DNA from: a bacterium
GTDB taxonomy: Bacteria; Bacteroidota; Ignavibacteria; Kapaibacteriales; UBA7675
Direction of reading: 5' to 3'
DNA length: 64,000 bases
Assembly: GCA_030430495.1 (NCBI GenBank)
Contig: JAUIKM010000003.1
Span: 1 to 64,000 of the forward strand
Shown here piece by piece: positions 8,477 to 16,757 of this stretch. Position numbers and translations under genes: made by a program. The notes beneath the pieces were generated by a model. It worked only from the letters and a program-made list of their open reading frames with translations. It had not been told where the DNA came from and did not search any database. The stretch's first letter is position 1. Each line of letters begins with the position of its first letter.

Positions 8477-9259
8477 GACTCCGAGCTTCGAGGCTTAAAC
8501 ACAAGAATTCCCGGCTTCAAGCTGCGCGACAAACAAAAGAGTCGGAAGAGCAAGAGACTGGAGCGGAGCGATCAGGCTCGGGGCGGTCAGGAGTCGGAGC
8601 AGGCAGAAGTACAAGCGCTGCATGAAAAGCACCGCCTGCGCTGCTATTGAGACTGCCGCTCAAAGCGCCCGTTTCAGGTCAATTTCAGCGATCAATCCGA
8701 CGTCGAAGCGCGATTGCCCGGCGCGGGGGCCGTCGGAAGAGATCAGGCCTCCGAGAATACCGGTTGTGTGCTACGGGACGGAAAATACAGGCGAAAATGA
8801 GCCAAAATGGGCGGAAATTAGTTGCTTAGGCAACTATCTGGCGGATTTTCAGGCCCATAAATGGGCCCCCACCCCTCCACCACCTGTCCAAAATTTTCTC
8901 ACCTCCAACTCCCGGGCACAGCCGCCCGACCGCGTTCTCCGCGGCGAAATTTTCGACAGACTACGCGCCGGATACCGGCATGAACGCTACCGGCGCACTT
9001 CAGCCAAACCATCCGGATGGTTCGGCCTGTGCAACATGCGCTGGGCCGCGGCTTCACACAAGCGGAAACAACTGAACGGGCAGATTACGCCGCCAAGCGT
9101 AGCAAAAAACGTGGGTAAACGCAGTCAGGCAGAAGTTCAACGCGCCGGAACGCAGGAATGCGGAACCACGGAAAACCGCAAAATACGGAGTGAAAAACAT
9201 TCCGGGCGCAGCAATGCGGGTCGTCACGGCGCACTACAGATTAAAACGTAGCGAAACGC
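8477..9259. other. long intergenic region with a dispersed degenerate repeat (copy A)
   Basis: About 780 bases between the glycosidase-like gene and tmk. A 209-codon frame on the plus strand has no protein-like character. GTTGCTTAGGCAAC at 8821-8834 is an inverted repeat inside the longer palindrome TAGTTGCTTAGGCAACTA. Bases about 8870-9185 align by eye with 30390-30665: shared blocks include CTCCCGGGCAC, a palindrome flanking TCCGGA, CAACATGC, CTGAACGG and GTAGCA. It is therefore a diverged copy of a non-coding repeat, not a gene. Confidence 0.55.
8818..8836. promoter_or_regulatory. palindrome resembling a MarR-type operator
   Basis: TAGTTGC-TTAG-GCAACTA is a perfect 7+7 inverted repeat with a 4-base centre. 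A very similar palindrome (GTTGCCTAAGCAAC, also preceded by TTA) is at 30021-30034 in the related intergenic repeat. The shape fits MarR-family operators, but no regulator gene is nearby, so it may just belong to the repeat. Confidence 0.35.
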
Positions 9260-9883
9260 TCAGGCCTCCGCGCGGGAGCGCCAGAGCGACATCAGATGCT
9301 GCGTGACTTCCTCCGGCGTCGGTGCGCCGTCAACCACCAGAAAACGCTGCGGCTCGCCCTCGGCGATGTAATCGTACCCTTCCAGCACGCGCTCGTAGAA
9401 ATCGCCGCCGGCAAGTTCCATGCGGTCCTTTTTACCGCCGCGAACAGCTGCGCGCTCGTGCGCCAGGTCCAGCGAAATGCGCAGGTAAAACGTGACCTTT
9501 GGTTGCAGACCGCCCGTGGCAATGCGGTTGCAGGCTTCCACGTCCGCCAGGTCCAGCCCGCGGCCGAACGCCTGATATGCCACCGTGGAATCATAAAAGC
9601 GATCCGAAATAACCGTGGCGCCGCGCCTGAGCGCCGGCCGGATTATGGTGTCGACCAGCTGGGCGCGGGCGGCGTTAAACAACATCAGCTCCGTGCGCCC
9701 GGTCATTTCCGTGTTTTTTTTGTCGAGCAGCATCGCGCGGATCTGCTCGGAAATAGTGGTGTTGCCCGGCTCGCGGACCATGACAACCTCCCGCCCCATC
9801 TCCTCCAGGCGCTGCCGCAGCAACTCCGCCTGCGTGCTCTTGCCGCAACAATCAATGCCTTCAAATGTGATAAACATCTGCAA
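9260..9883 (-). CDS. tmk: thymidylate kinase
   Basis: 207 residues, the usual length. It phosphorylates dTMP to dTDP with ATP in dTTP synthesis, in the cytoplasm. The P-loop is FEGIDCCGKSTQ (residues about 7-18), the substrate loop is REPGNTTISEQIRAML, and the DR motif is ISDRFYDSTVAYQAFGRGLD. The lid region is basic (RGGKKDRME). The P-loop has CC where GA or GS is common. ATG 9883 is used; ATG 9877 two codons on is also possible. It follows rsmI by 51 bases on the same strand and probably shares its transcript. Confidence 0.95.
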   Translation of the reverse strand: MQMFITFEGIDCCGKSTQAELLRQRLEEMGREVVMVREPGNTTISEQIRAMLLDKKNTEMTGRTELMLFNAARAQLVDTIIRPALRRGATVISDRFYDSTVAYQAFGRGLDLADVEACNRIATGGLQPKVTFYLRISLDLAHERAAVRGGKKDRMELAGGDFYERVLEGYDYIAEGEPQRFLVVDGAPTPEEVTQHLMSLWRSRAEA

Positions 9884-9934
9884 TCCTGTTAAATGACGGG
9901 GACCCGGGAGTCCCGCAAGTTTTGAAGGCCCTGT

Positions 9935-10651
9935 TTAATCGCCGGCCGCACTGCGCTGCGCACCGCCCACCACCAGCACCACCTCGCCTTTGATTTCACC
10001 GCGTTCTTCAACAATTGCCAGCAGGTCGTCAACCGAGGCGCGCAGGTGCTCCTCGAATTTCTTGGTTAACTCGCGACTTAAACAGACGCGGCGTTCGCCC
10101 GCGCCCGCGGCATGCATTTCCTGCAGCAACTGTTTAATGCGGTGCGGCGCTTCGTAGACCACGCAGGTGTCATCGTGCGCCAGCAAATTTTTGACAAATG
10201 CGGCGCGGCCCTTTTTGTGCGGCGGAAAACCGAGGAAGCTGAATCGGTCCGTCGGCAGTCCCGAGGCGACCAGCGCCGTCAGCGCGGCATTGGGACCCGG
10301 CAGCGGCACCACTTTTAATCCGGCTTCGGTCACGGCGCGCACAATCCGAAAACCGGGATCGGAGATGGCAGGCGTGCCGGCGTCCGAGACCAGCGCCACA
10401 CTTTTTCCTTCGCGCAGCAGGCCAGCCACGTCGTCCGCGCGGCCTTCCTCGTTGTGTTCGTGCACACTCAGCAGCTTCGGCGGCTGGATCGAATACATGC
10501 GCAGCAGGCGGCCCGTGTTGCGCGTGTCCTCGCAGGCGACAACATCGACCGAGGCCAAAACCTTGAGCGCGCGCAGGCTGATGTCCTCGCGGTTGCCGAT
10601 CGGCACCGGCACGAGAAAGAGGGCGTTTTCGAGCTCCAGACGTGATTTCAC
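9935..10651 (-). CDS. rsmI: 16S rRNA 2'-O-ribose C1402 methyltransferase RsmI
   Basis: 238 residues, slightly shorter than E. coli RsmI. The enzyme uses S-adenosylmethionine to methylate the 2'-OH of C1402 in the P site of 16S rRNA. Family marks: LFLVPVPIGNREDISLRAL at the start, VACEDTRNTGRLL, VALVSDAGTPAISDPGFRIV (the SAM-binding tetrapyrrole methylase motif) and PLPGPNAALTALVASGLPTD. It is upstream of tmk in the same direction. The short region behind its start (10652-10804) holds a plus-strand promoter and terminator, described separately. Confidence 0.95.
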   Translation of the reverse strand: MKSRLELENALFLVPVPIGNREDISLRALKVLASVDVVACEDTRNTGRLLRMYSIQPPKLLSVHEHNEEGRADDVAGLLREGKSVALVSDAGTPAISDPGFRIVRAVTEAGLKVVPLPGPNAALTALVASGLPTDRFSFLGFPPHKKGRAAFVKNLLAHDDTCVVYEAPHRIKQLLQEMHAAGAGERRVCLSRELTKKFEEHLRASVDDLLAIVEERGEIKGEVVLVVGGAQRSAAGD

Positions 10652-10680
10652 AATTTTTCCATTTTAAGCTGTCGCGGCAC

Positions 10681-10709
10681 TTGACAAATGGCATGCCGCT
10701 GAGTATATT
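10681..10709 (+). promoter_or_regulatory. strong sigma70-type promoter in front of a short transcript
   Basis: TTGACA at 10681-10686 and TATATT at 10704-10709 are separated by exactly 17 bases. It points away from rsmI and towards the 3' end of tadA, with no reading frame behind it but a terminator 30-70 bases on. The -10 box TATATT is the same as that of the tRNA-Ala promoter in this window. Confidence 0.6.
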
Positions 10710-10715
10710 GCCGCC

Positions 10716-10780
10716 GTCTGATTTTTTAACCTTAATCGGCCCGCGAAACCAAACCTCCTACTTGCACGCGGGCCTTTTTT
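10716..10780 (+). ncRNA. putative small RNA (about 65 nt) with intrinsic terminator
   Basis: A transcript starting about seven bases after the TATATT box would run through an AT-rich 5' part (ATTTTTTAACC) and end in the hairpin GGCCCGCG (10738-10745) / CGCGGGCC (10767-10774) followed by TTTTTT. The 21-base loop contains CCTCCT, complementary to a Shine-Dalgarno sequence. No protein is encoded. No known RNA family is recognised. The idea that it is an antisense-type regulator acting on ribosome-binding sites is inference; it could also simply be a terminator shielding rsmI from readthrough. Confidence 0.45.
10738..10780 (+). terminator. intrinsic terminator
   Basis: An 8-bp GC-only stem (GGCCCGCG with CGCGGGCC) is followed directly by six T residues. 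It is oriented for plus-strand transcription although both neighbouring genes are on the minus strand. Confidence 0.7.
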
Positions 10781-10804
10781 ATGCCCTGAATTTTCAAACC
10801 GCGC

Positions 10805-11296
10805 TCAATTGTCGCTCAGTCGGCCGTTGCGCTTTTCCGCGCGCAGTTCGGCGAAAAACGAGCGCAACATCCCGCCGCATTCATCCGCCAGCACGCCGCC
10901 GCGCACATCGCAGCGGTGGTTCAACCTGTCGTCGGTCGTAATCGAATACAGGGACTCACAACCGCCCGCCTTGGGATCGCGCGCGCCGAAGACGAGTCGC
11001 GGCACACGCGCCAGTACAATCGCGCCCGCGCACATCGTACAGGGCTCCAGCGTGACGTACAGAACGCAGTCGATCAGTCGACGGCTGCCCAGGTGTTCGG
11101 CCGCGGCGGTAATGGCGATCATCTCCGCGTGCGCCGTCGGATCCTGCAGCATCTCCGTCTGGTTGTAGCCCTTGCCGATCACGATATTGCGGTGAGTTAT
11201 GACCGCACCGATCGGCACCTCGCCCGCGCGCCAGGCCTTCTCGGCCTCGCGCAGCGCCATGCGCATGAAATGTTCGTCGCTGGACTCAAGCAACAT
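10805..11296 (-). CDS. tadA: tRNA adenosine(34) deaminase TadA
   Basis: 163 residues from ATG 11296. The frame is open much further upstream, but that part is an out-of-frame read of mutT. TadA turns A34 of tRNA-Arg(ACG) into inosine. Zinc and catalytic motifs are present: TAHAEM (His ligand and catalytic Glu) and [11 protein letters not shown] (two Cys ligands), followed by [15 protein letters not shown], typical of TadA. The gene overlaps the 3' end of mutT by 11 bases, so the two are translationally coupled. Confidence 0.93.
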   Translation of the reverse strand: MLLESSDEHFMRMALREAEKAWRAGEVPIGAVITHRNIVIGKGYNQTEMLQDPTAHAEMIAITAAAEHLGSRRLIDCVLYVTLEPCTMCAGAIVLARVPRLVFGARDPKAGGCESLYSITTDDRLNHRCDVRGGVLADECGGMLRSFFAELRAEKRNGRLSDN

Positions 11297-11729
11297 CGGC
11301 TTCGCTCCCGCCCCCGTTTGCGTCGTCCTGCAGCTGCTCGCAGATCTGGCGATTGCCGTGCAGGATGTCGTATGAAGTAAAATCGCGCGGATGAATCCAG
11401 GCCAGCTTCGCAAAGGCGCGGTTGCGCAGCTCGCCGCGCCAGGAATCAACGGCAAAGTAGTGCACCGAAAACGTGCCGGCGTCGCTGTATTCGCTGACGT
11501 CGCAGCGCAGCTCGCGCAGGCCCGCAACTTCTATTTCCAGCTCCTCGCGCAGTTCGCGTCGCAACGCCGCTTCCAGACTCTCGCCCGCTTCCACCTTGCC
11601 GCCGGGAAACTCCCACTGCAGCGGATACTTTTTGTCGGCGGGCCGCAGCCCCATCAATACGCGGTCGCCGTCGCGCAGTACAGCAACGACGACTTCCACG
11701 GCCGCGGGCCGTTTTTCATTATCTGCCAT
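11286..11729 (-). CDS. mutT: MutT-type Nudix (8-oxo-dGTP) hydrolase
   Basis: 147 residues. The Nudix box [20 protein letters not shown] plus ELEI matches the pattern GX5EX7REUXEEXGU except that the final Gly is replaced, within normal variation. The N-terminal [20 protein letters not shown] and QWEFPGGK are typical of 8-oxo-(d)GTP sanitising MutT. The C-terminus [15 protein letters not shown] and LAWIHPRDF also fits. It is 21 bases downstream of porD and overlaps tadA, forming one minus-strand operon. True substrate preference among Nudix enzymes cannot be fixed from sequence. Confidence 0.88.
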   Translation of the reverse strand: MADNEKRPAAVEVVVAVLRDGDRVLMGLRPADKKYPLQWEFPGGKVEAGESLEAALRRELREELEIEVAGLRELRCDVSEYSDAGTFSVHYFAVDSWRGELRNRAFAKLAWIHPRDFTSYDILHGNRQICEQLQDDANGGGSEADVA

Positions 11730-11750
11730 TGATTCTCACTTTGATGTGGG

Positions 11751-12662
11751 TCAACCGCCGAGCGCTTCGATGTAGGTGCTGGAATGGCCCGGGTCCAGGT
11801 AGTTAAGCATTTTCAGCACCAGCGCGCGGTTCTCGTAGTCGCGGAAGAGCTCCGCCAACTCGTCGTGTTTGAAATCAAACCAGGCCTGCATCAGCGAACT
11901 GGCGCCCACCAGACCGTCCTTGAACTTCACCATGTCTTTTAAGGTCGTTTCCAGGCCCTGATAGGCCGCCGCCGGGTCTTCCGACAGCAGGTCCAGACCG
12001 TCGACATAATATGCGAACAGAAGTTTGCGGAAATCCTCGTAGCGCGGATTGGTCAGCTCCTTCACAAGGGTGTACTTCGTGATCTCCCCCGGTTCAAACT
12101 CCAGCGCGTAGCCAAGCGCATTCTGGGTCGAACCCAGCTGCCAGATTTCAAACGCCTGCTCGTAATAATAGGTGCCGTCAAGCTCGCCGAAGGTGTCGAA
12201 ATCCATGCCAAGCGCCAGGAAGAGATAAAAATCGATCGTGCTCGAAAAGTGGTCGAAGCGCCCCTCCGTATAACCCAGCACGGCATTGCGGCTGTAGGGA
12301 AAAAACCACTCTTCCTCGTAGATCTGAAGCGAAAGCGACTGCGATCCGTCGGCGCCCATCAGCGGGCGCTGCGCCGTCATCACCAGCCGCGCCTGATAGT
12401 TATCTCCCTGCCGCGACATCAGGAAAATAGAGAGGTTGACGGTGATCGGCTCCGTATCCCACTGATCGCCCGTAAAACTCTGGTTGTTGACGTAGGAAGC
12501 CACGTCGCGCTCCATCGTCATAATGTCCTCGCGCTGGTCATTTGGAATCTGTTCCATGTTGACCGTCACGTTCGCGCGGAATTCTTGCCCGTTCACCTTG
12601 AAAGGGCTCCCCATGGACACGATTGCACTTGCCAGCAGAAATATATAAAGCGACTTTGACAT
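11751..12662 (-). CDS. porD: T9SS protein PorD (DUF4835 family)
   Basis: 303 residues from ATG 12662; codons upstream of that are not protein-like. A signal peptide (LYIFLLASAIVSMG...NGQ) is followed by QEFRANVTVNMEQIPNDQRE, the start typical of DUF4835, then TMERDVASYVNNQSFTGDQW, then IDFYLFLALGMDFDTFGELD and LTNPRYEDFRKLLFAYYVDG. This family includes PorD of Porphyromonas, needed for type IX secretion and gliding. It is thought to be periplasmic or outer-membrane associated. The presence of many T9SS sorting domains in the window agrees. It leads an operon with mutT and tadA. Family membership is recognised from memory. Confidence 0.85.
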   Translation of the reverse strand: MSKSLYIFLLASAIVSMGSPFKVNGQEFRANVTVNMEQIPNDQREDIMTMERDVASYVNNQSFTGDQWDTEPITVNLSIFLMSRQGDNYQARLVMTAQRPLMGADGSQSLSLQIYEEEWFFPYSRNAVLGYTEGRFDHFSSTIDFYLFLALGMDFDTFGELDGTYYYEQAFEIWQLGSTQNALGYALEFEPGEITKYTLVKELTNPRYEDFRKLLFAYYVDGLDLLSEDPAAAYQGLETTLKDMVKFKDGLVGASSLMQAWFDFKHDELAELFRDYENRALVLKMLNYLDPGHSSTYIEALGG

Positions 12663-12699
12663 CAAATTACCTTCAAAATTTCGCAGGAAACATCGCCGT

Positions 12700-13531
12700 G
12701 GAACAAACTCCAAAGTTAGTCGGTGCAGAGGTTCCGCACAAGCTGTACGCACTGCTCTACTCGATTTGTGCATTGTTTCATCCCGCACTCGTCCACGCCC
12801 ATGACGACGCGGACAGCGCCGAATTCGTGGCGGAGGCTCTCTGGCTTCCAACCGGACGCGCCGCCGCACCCGACTGACTGCAGCACATCGACAATAACAT
12901 CCTGTTCGCGGATGTGTCGCCCGCACCGTTCGGGCTGAGCGGACTGCGGCGCGGGACGCTGGGACTGGCCTGGCGGCACAACGACTGGTCGGCTTCGCGC
13001 CTCGTTTTGCGCGGACGCGGTGACGAGCGCTACTTTGACGGCGCACTGGATGCCGGACTGGCGCTGCGTTTATCCCGTTTTGCCGACCTTGCCGTTAACT
13101 GGAGCGCTTCTGTTTTCCGCACGGCGGGCGGCGCCGCATCATGGCGTCACATCATTCGTTCGGCGGCGCGATTGCCTTTGCTGGAACACCTGCACTTCTA
13201 CTGACTTCATGAATTTTCTTGTTTGTCAGCGGGTTTGAAGCCGGAAACAACCGCGTGGGTCGCTCAGACCGGAGTCGATCTGTTTCCCGCCGCGCCGCTG
13301 CACATCACGACGGCGCTGGAGTTCGGCGCTGTAGAGACCGCGCGGCTGCACCTGTCTTTCAGCAGCCGGGGCGGCGAGTACATCGACGCGGCGCTGGAAC
13401 TGCACAGCTTTCCGCACGAGCTGGGCGCGGCTGCGGCGCTGAAGGTCGATGCACTGCGACTGCACATGGAGTCCCGGCTGCACGCCGACCTGGGTTTCTC
13501 GTTTAACGCTCGTTTTGAACTCGCTCTATGA
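12700..13531 (+). pseudogene. barrel-like outer-membrane protein gene broken by two in-frame TGA codons
   Basis: One continuous frame carries a signal-peptide-like start (LYALLYSICALFHPALVHA), then HDDADSAEFVAEALWL, a TGA at 12875-12877, LQHIDNNILFADVSPAPFGL and beta-rich sequence (LRLSRFADLAVNWSASVF), a second TGA at 13202-13204, and again beta-rich sequence (VDLFPAAPLHITTALEF) to TGA 13529-13531. No ATG/GTG start precedes the signal-like segment. Alternating hydrophobic strands suggest a beta barrel. TGA is the normal stop of many genes here, so recoding is unlikely. It sits just before another barrel protein gene and may once have been its partner. Decay or sequencing error are both possible. 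Confidence 0.55.
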
Positions 13532-13710
13532 CCGCATTCCGCTACAGCCCGATCCTCTTCGGTTGCGACGGCCCGCACGGCCGCAGCCGGAAACTCAGTC
13601 GGCGCGCGCGCCAAGAGTTTAACAGCACGGATGAGCACGCCGGCACACAACCGCGCACAACGAGTAAACAACACGCGACAAACAATTAAACTTTCCGCGC
13701 AGACCAGTTA

Positions 13711-13817
13711 AACAAGCAGCACAGAACGAACAAACAAGCAGCACAGAACGAACAAACAAGCAGCACAGAACGAACAAACAAGCAGCACAGAACGAACAAA
13801 CAAGCAGCACAGAACGA
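13711..13817. repeat. 22-nt tandem repeat, about five copies
   Basis: The unit AACAAGCAGCACAGAACGA (plus ACA) is repeated head to tail with starts at 13711, 13733, 13755, 13777 and 13799; the last copy is cut after 19 bases. The copies are identical by eye. It is non-coding (22 is not a multiple of three) and lies between the broken barrel gene and the next barrel gene, about 90 bases before its start. There are no spacers, so it is not a CRISPR array. Confidence 0.9.
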
Positions 13818-13904
13818 GTGAGCAAGATCTCAGGTCCGACTTAATCACAAGTTCCAGGGCGCCGGGCGCGTGAGTTCGCCCGCTTAAACGGAAAGACAGC
13901 AGAC

Positions 13905-15818
13905 ATGCAATTCAGATTTCACCTGTTGACTGCCGCCGCACTTGCGACGCATTTGTTGAGCGCCTGCGGCGCGGCGCATTCACTGGAAACGGACAACACC
14001 GGGAGTGTTAACAACACTTCCGACACGGCGGCCGCGGGCATTCACACCGATCGGATCGAAGACTTCGACGCGGCGGATCTGCCCGCCGCGGAATTTGAAG
14101 CGGACGAACTGGAAGATTCGGACGCACCGCGCAACACCGGCAATCAGACCGAGCCTGGCGGCCGCGAAACTCGCGAGCCGCACGCCGCCGCTTCGGCCGC
14201 ATCTGTTCTGCAGGCGTTGCGCCCTACGCAGCTGCGCTGCGATCTTCGCCTGCGGCTGCATCCCGAGACGAGCCGCGGGTTCAGCGAATCAGTTTACCGC
14301 GGCAGTCCCGTGGCGCTGCGGCAATCGCTGCACTTAAACAATCCGCACTACGCCGCCGCTGTGTTAACGGAAAAAGACGAAGGCGAAGTTCGCGCCGCCG
14401 ACTTCATCAGTGCGTTTGCGGCGCTGCGACACGACGACTTTCAATTAATACTGGGCGACTTCAGGCTTGAGCACGGCCTGGGGCTGTTGTTCGGCCCCGC
14501 TTTTGGCCTGCGCCGCGGTACGCAGTACTCAAGGTCAATTACTGCGCTGCGGCAGCGCGGGCGCGGCAACAGCGGCAGTCTGGAGACGGGATTCATGCGC
14601 GGCGCGCTGCTGGAGTACGGCGGCGGCGCAATTGCCGGGCTGCGCGGCCTGCGCCTTTTTTACTCGAGGCGCGAGCTGGCCGCCACCGCTAAACAGGATG
14701 AAAACGGTGGAAACTACATCTCTTCGATTTACAAGGCCGGACTCTTCCGCAGTGCCGGCGAGCAAGCCAAACGCGGCGCGTTCACGCAGTCCATCTCGGG
14801 CGTTTTGCTGGACGGCGCGTGGCGCGGCTTGTCGGTTCAGCTTGGTGCCGCCAACCTGCGCAACAGCCTGGCGGTGCGCAGTAACGCAGCGGACGCCATG
14901 CCCGGATTCGGCGGCACGATGTTCAGTCTGGCGCTCTCCGGTAAGCTGGGCGAGACATACCTGGCGACAGAACTGTTGCGCGACAGCCGAGGAAGAATCG
15001 CCTGGACGCTGCGTCTGCTGCGCGATTTCGACAATCTGCGCGCCTGGTTTTTCCTGCGCGACGCCGAGCCGGAGCTGCGTTCGCCATTCGGCGCGCAGAT
15101 CGGCGGGCGTTCTCCGCCCGCCAACGAACGCGGCGTCTTTGGCGGTTTCAGCTGGAAAGCGGCGCGCGGCCGCACACTCAATTTCACCTGCGACCTGTAC
15201 GGCGATCGCGCCGCGCCGTCCGGCGCTATTTTTCCGACCACGCAGTTGGCCGCGCGCCTCGAATGGCGCGAAACGGTCCAACACCTGGGTGAATTGCGCC
15301 TGCTGTACGCACATCGCGCTGTCGTATCGTTTACCGGCGGCAGCGGCCTGCGCGACACCAATCTAGGCGTCGAAGCCGGACGCCACGAATTTCAGGCCGA
15401 TCTGCGCGGCCGATTCAGCGCCGAGAGCCGCTGGCGTCTGAGCGCAATGTTTAAGGCGCTCAGCGGCGACGCAGCCGCGGAACAGAGCTGGGCCGTACAC
15501 GGAGCGGTCGATCTGGCGATGGTGGAATGCATGAAGCTGCGCGCGACGCTGGCGTGGTTCAACAGCAAATCCTACGACGGAGCACTGTGGATCGTGTCGC
15601 CGGCGGGCGTGAGCGTCTACAGTCCACGCCCGCTCTTTGAACGCGGCTTGTTCGGCTCACTCGCGGTCGACCTGAAGCCGACTGAACACTGGCGGATCTA
15701 CGCTTTGTTCGATCTGATGTTCAAGCCGGACGTCGCGGGCATCGGCAGCGGCTACGATCTGGTGGATGGAAACCGTCGCAGCAGGTTGACCCTGCAGGTT
15801 CGATATCAGATAAAGTGA
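13905..15818 (+). CDS. outer-membrane beta-barrel protein (relative of HhH-domain barrel proteins)
   Basis: 637 residues. The start MQFRFHLLTAAALATHLLSACGAA looks like a lipoprotein or Sec signal; an acidic low-complexity segment follows (about residues 25-90). The main part reads LRLHPETSRGFSESVYRGSP, then LTEKDEGEVRAADFISAFAA and LILGDFRLEHGLGLLFG, the pattern of Ignavibacteria/Bacteroidota outer-membrane proteins that usually have an N-terminal ComEA-like helix-hairpin-helix domain. That domain is not visible here. Amphipathic strands run to the C-terminus, ending SRLTLQVRYQIK as barrels do. Function unknown. The acidic segment in place of the DNA-binding HhH domain is unusual. Confidence 0.7.
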   Translation: MQFRFHLLTAAALATHLLSACGAAHSLETDNTGSVNNTSDTAAAGIHTDRIEDFDAADLPAAEFEADELEDSDAPRNTGNQTEPGGRETREPHAAASAASVLQALRPTQLRCDLRLRLHPETSRGFSESVYRGSPVALRQSLHLNNPHYAAAVLTEKDEGEVRAADFISAFAALRHDDFQLILGDFRLEHGLGLLFGPAFGLRRGTQYSRSITALRQRGRGNSGSLETGFMRGALLEYGGGAIAGLRGLRLFYSRRELAATAKQDENGGNYISSIYKAGLFRSAGEQAKRGAFTQSISGVLLDGAWRGLSVQLGAANLRNSLAVRSNAADAMPGFGGTMFSLALSGKLGETYLATELLRDSRGRIAWTLRLLRDFDNLRAWFFLRDAEPELRSPFGAQIGGRSPPANERGVFGGFSWKAARGRTLNFTCDLYGDRAAPSGAIFPTTQLAARLEWRETVQHLGELRLLYAHRAVVSFTGGSGLRDTNLGVEAGRHEFQADLRGRFSAESRWRLSAMFKALSGDAAAEQSWAVHGAVDLAMVECMKLRATLAWFNSKSYDGALWIVSPAGVSVYSPRPLFERGLFGSLAVDLKPTEHWRIYALFDLMFKPDVAGIGSGYDLVDGNRRSRLTLQVRYQIK

Positions 15819-16097
15819 TTCCCGCGTTTATGGTCGGGCCTGACCCGACGTCCCGGCGACCAGGAGTGGACTTGCAGCCAAAAATCTCCGGCGCTCGCGA
15901 ACCGGCCTGCAACCGGCCGACTTGCGGTGCGATGGTTAACAGGAGATTCAGGCGAAGCCAGAAAAAGCAAGCCGCGCATGCGAGGCGAAGCGCTCATGAA
16001 TTTGTCGAAACCGGATCGGGGAAAAATGCTGCGAGCCGCGGCGGATCGAGTAAAAAAATCCGGCCAATCGGGCAAGAATTTCGGCGGTGAAAAACAA
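15819..16097. other. intergenic region, no gene seen
   Basis: About 280 bases between the barrel gene and the tRNA-Ser terminator. A small inverted repeat (TCGGGCCTGACCCGA, 15836-15850) lies just behind the barrel gene. No reading frame or RNA gene is convincing. Confidence 0.5.
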
Positions 16098-16130
16098 AAA
16101 GTCGCCCCGAATATTCGAGGCGACTTTTCC
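16098..16130 (-). terminator. terminator behind tRNA-Ser
   Basis: AAAAGTCGCC and GGCGACTTTT form a perfect stem with an inner CGAATATTCG self-complementary part. On the minus strand it starts seven bases after the tRNA 3' end and continues into a T-rich run. It fits as the intrinsic terminator of the tRNA. Confidence 0.75.
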
Positions 16131-16133
16131 GTG

Positions 16134-16221
16134 CGGAAAGAGGGGGATTCGAACCCCCGGTACCCGTGAAGGTACACTCGCTTTCCAGGCGAGCCCGTTC
16201 AACCACTCCGGCACCTTTCCG
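16134..16221 (-). tRNA. tRNA-Ser(GGA)
   Basis: 88 nt, class II with a long variable arm. The acceptor stem is CGGAAAG/CTTTCCG, the anticodon arm is CTCGC-CTGGAAA-GCGAG with anticodon GGA, and the T arm has GGGGGTTCGAATCCCCC. CCA is not encoded. A terminator follows and a promoter precedes it on the minus strand. Confidence 0.95.
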
Positions 16222-16246
16222 TGTTTTTTGGTCAAAAACAGCTCCG

Positions 16247-16274
16247 AAAATACGACTTTCCAGAACAATTTCAA
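16247..16274 (-). promoter_or_regulatory. promoter of tRNA-Ser
   Basis: On the minus strand TTGAAA (16274-16269) and TATTTT (16252-16247) are 16 bases apart, placing a start about 15-20 bases before the tRNA. The position directly before a stable RNA gene makes it credible. Confidence 0.5.
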
Positions 16275-16757
16275 TGTTTTAATGGGCTGAAAGTGAATAT
16301 TGCTACGATTTGGTAATTGCGCGACAGTCCATATGCCGTCCAGACCAAAAGTCGCCGGGAAAATTTTCCCGATTGCTACGGGATGATTGTATATTGTTCG
16401 GCGGGTCCGGCATTGCACCGTCGCCAAGGGAAGCGCGTGGCGATCGACGGCGCAAAGATCAAAGTCGACGGAAAACAAGCTGCAACTGCCAACCAAAAGT
16501 AGCGGCACTTTCGGCCGGAACGCAGTCATCTACAAGTCGAAGCGTTGAAAATCATATGTAGAGTCGCGAGAGCCCGCTTTTTCCGGGATGCCCACGCCGG
16601 TCAAACCATCCGTTCCGGAGCCGATCCGGAATGTGCCGTTGAATTGCCGGAAGTGGAACACGCGGCGCTGCAATGCATCGAGCTGTCAACAAAGTACAGA
16701 GCACATGCCTGAAGGGTAGCCTGCACCATTTTCAGGTCAACAATTGGCGGAGTACAA
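16275..16757. other. intergenic region, no gene seen
   Basis: About 480 bases between the tRNA-Ser promoter and the chemoreceptor gene. No gene or RNA is recognised. The reading frames present are short and lack protein-like composition. Confidence 0.5.

Noticed and set aside
8622-9251. 209-codon frame in the tmk-side intergenic region
   Set aside because: Composition is not protein-like, there is no ribosome-binding site, and the stretch aligns at DNA level with another non-coding region at 30390-30665.
12875-13204. TGA read as selenocysteine in the broken barrel gene
   Set aside because: The residues around both TGA codons do not resemble a selenoprotein site, no SECIS-like hairpin directly follows, and a start codon is also missing.
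13711-13817. Possible CRISPR array
   Set aside because: The repeats are directly adjacent with no spacers, and no cas gene is in the window.
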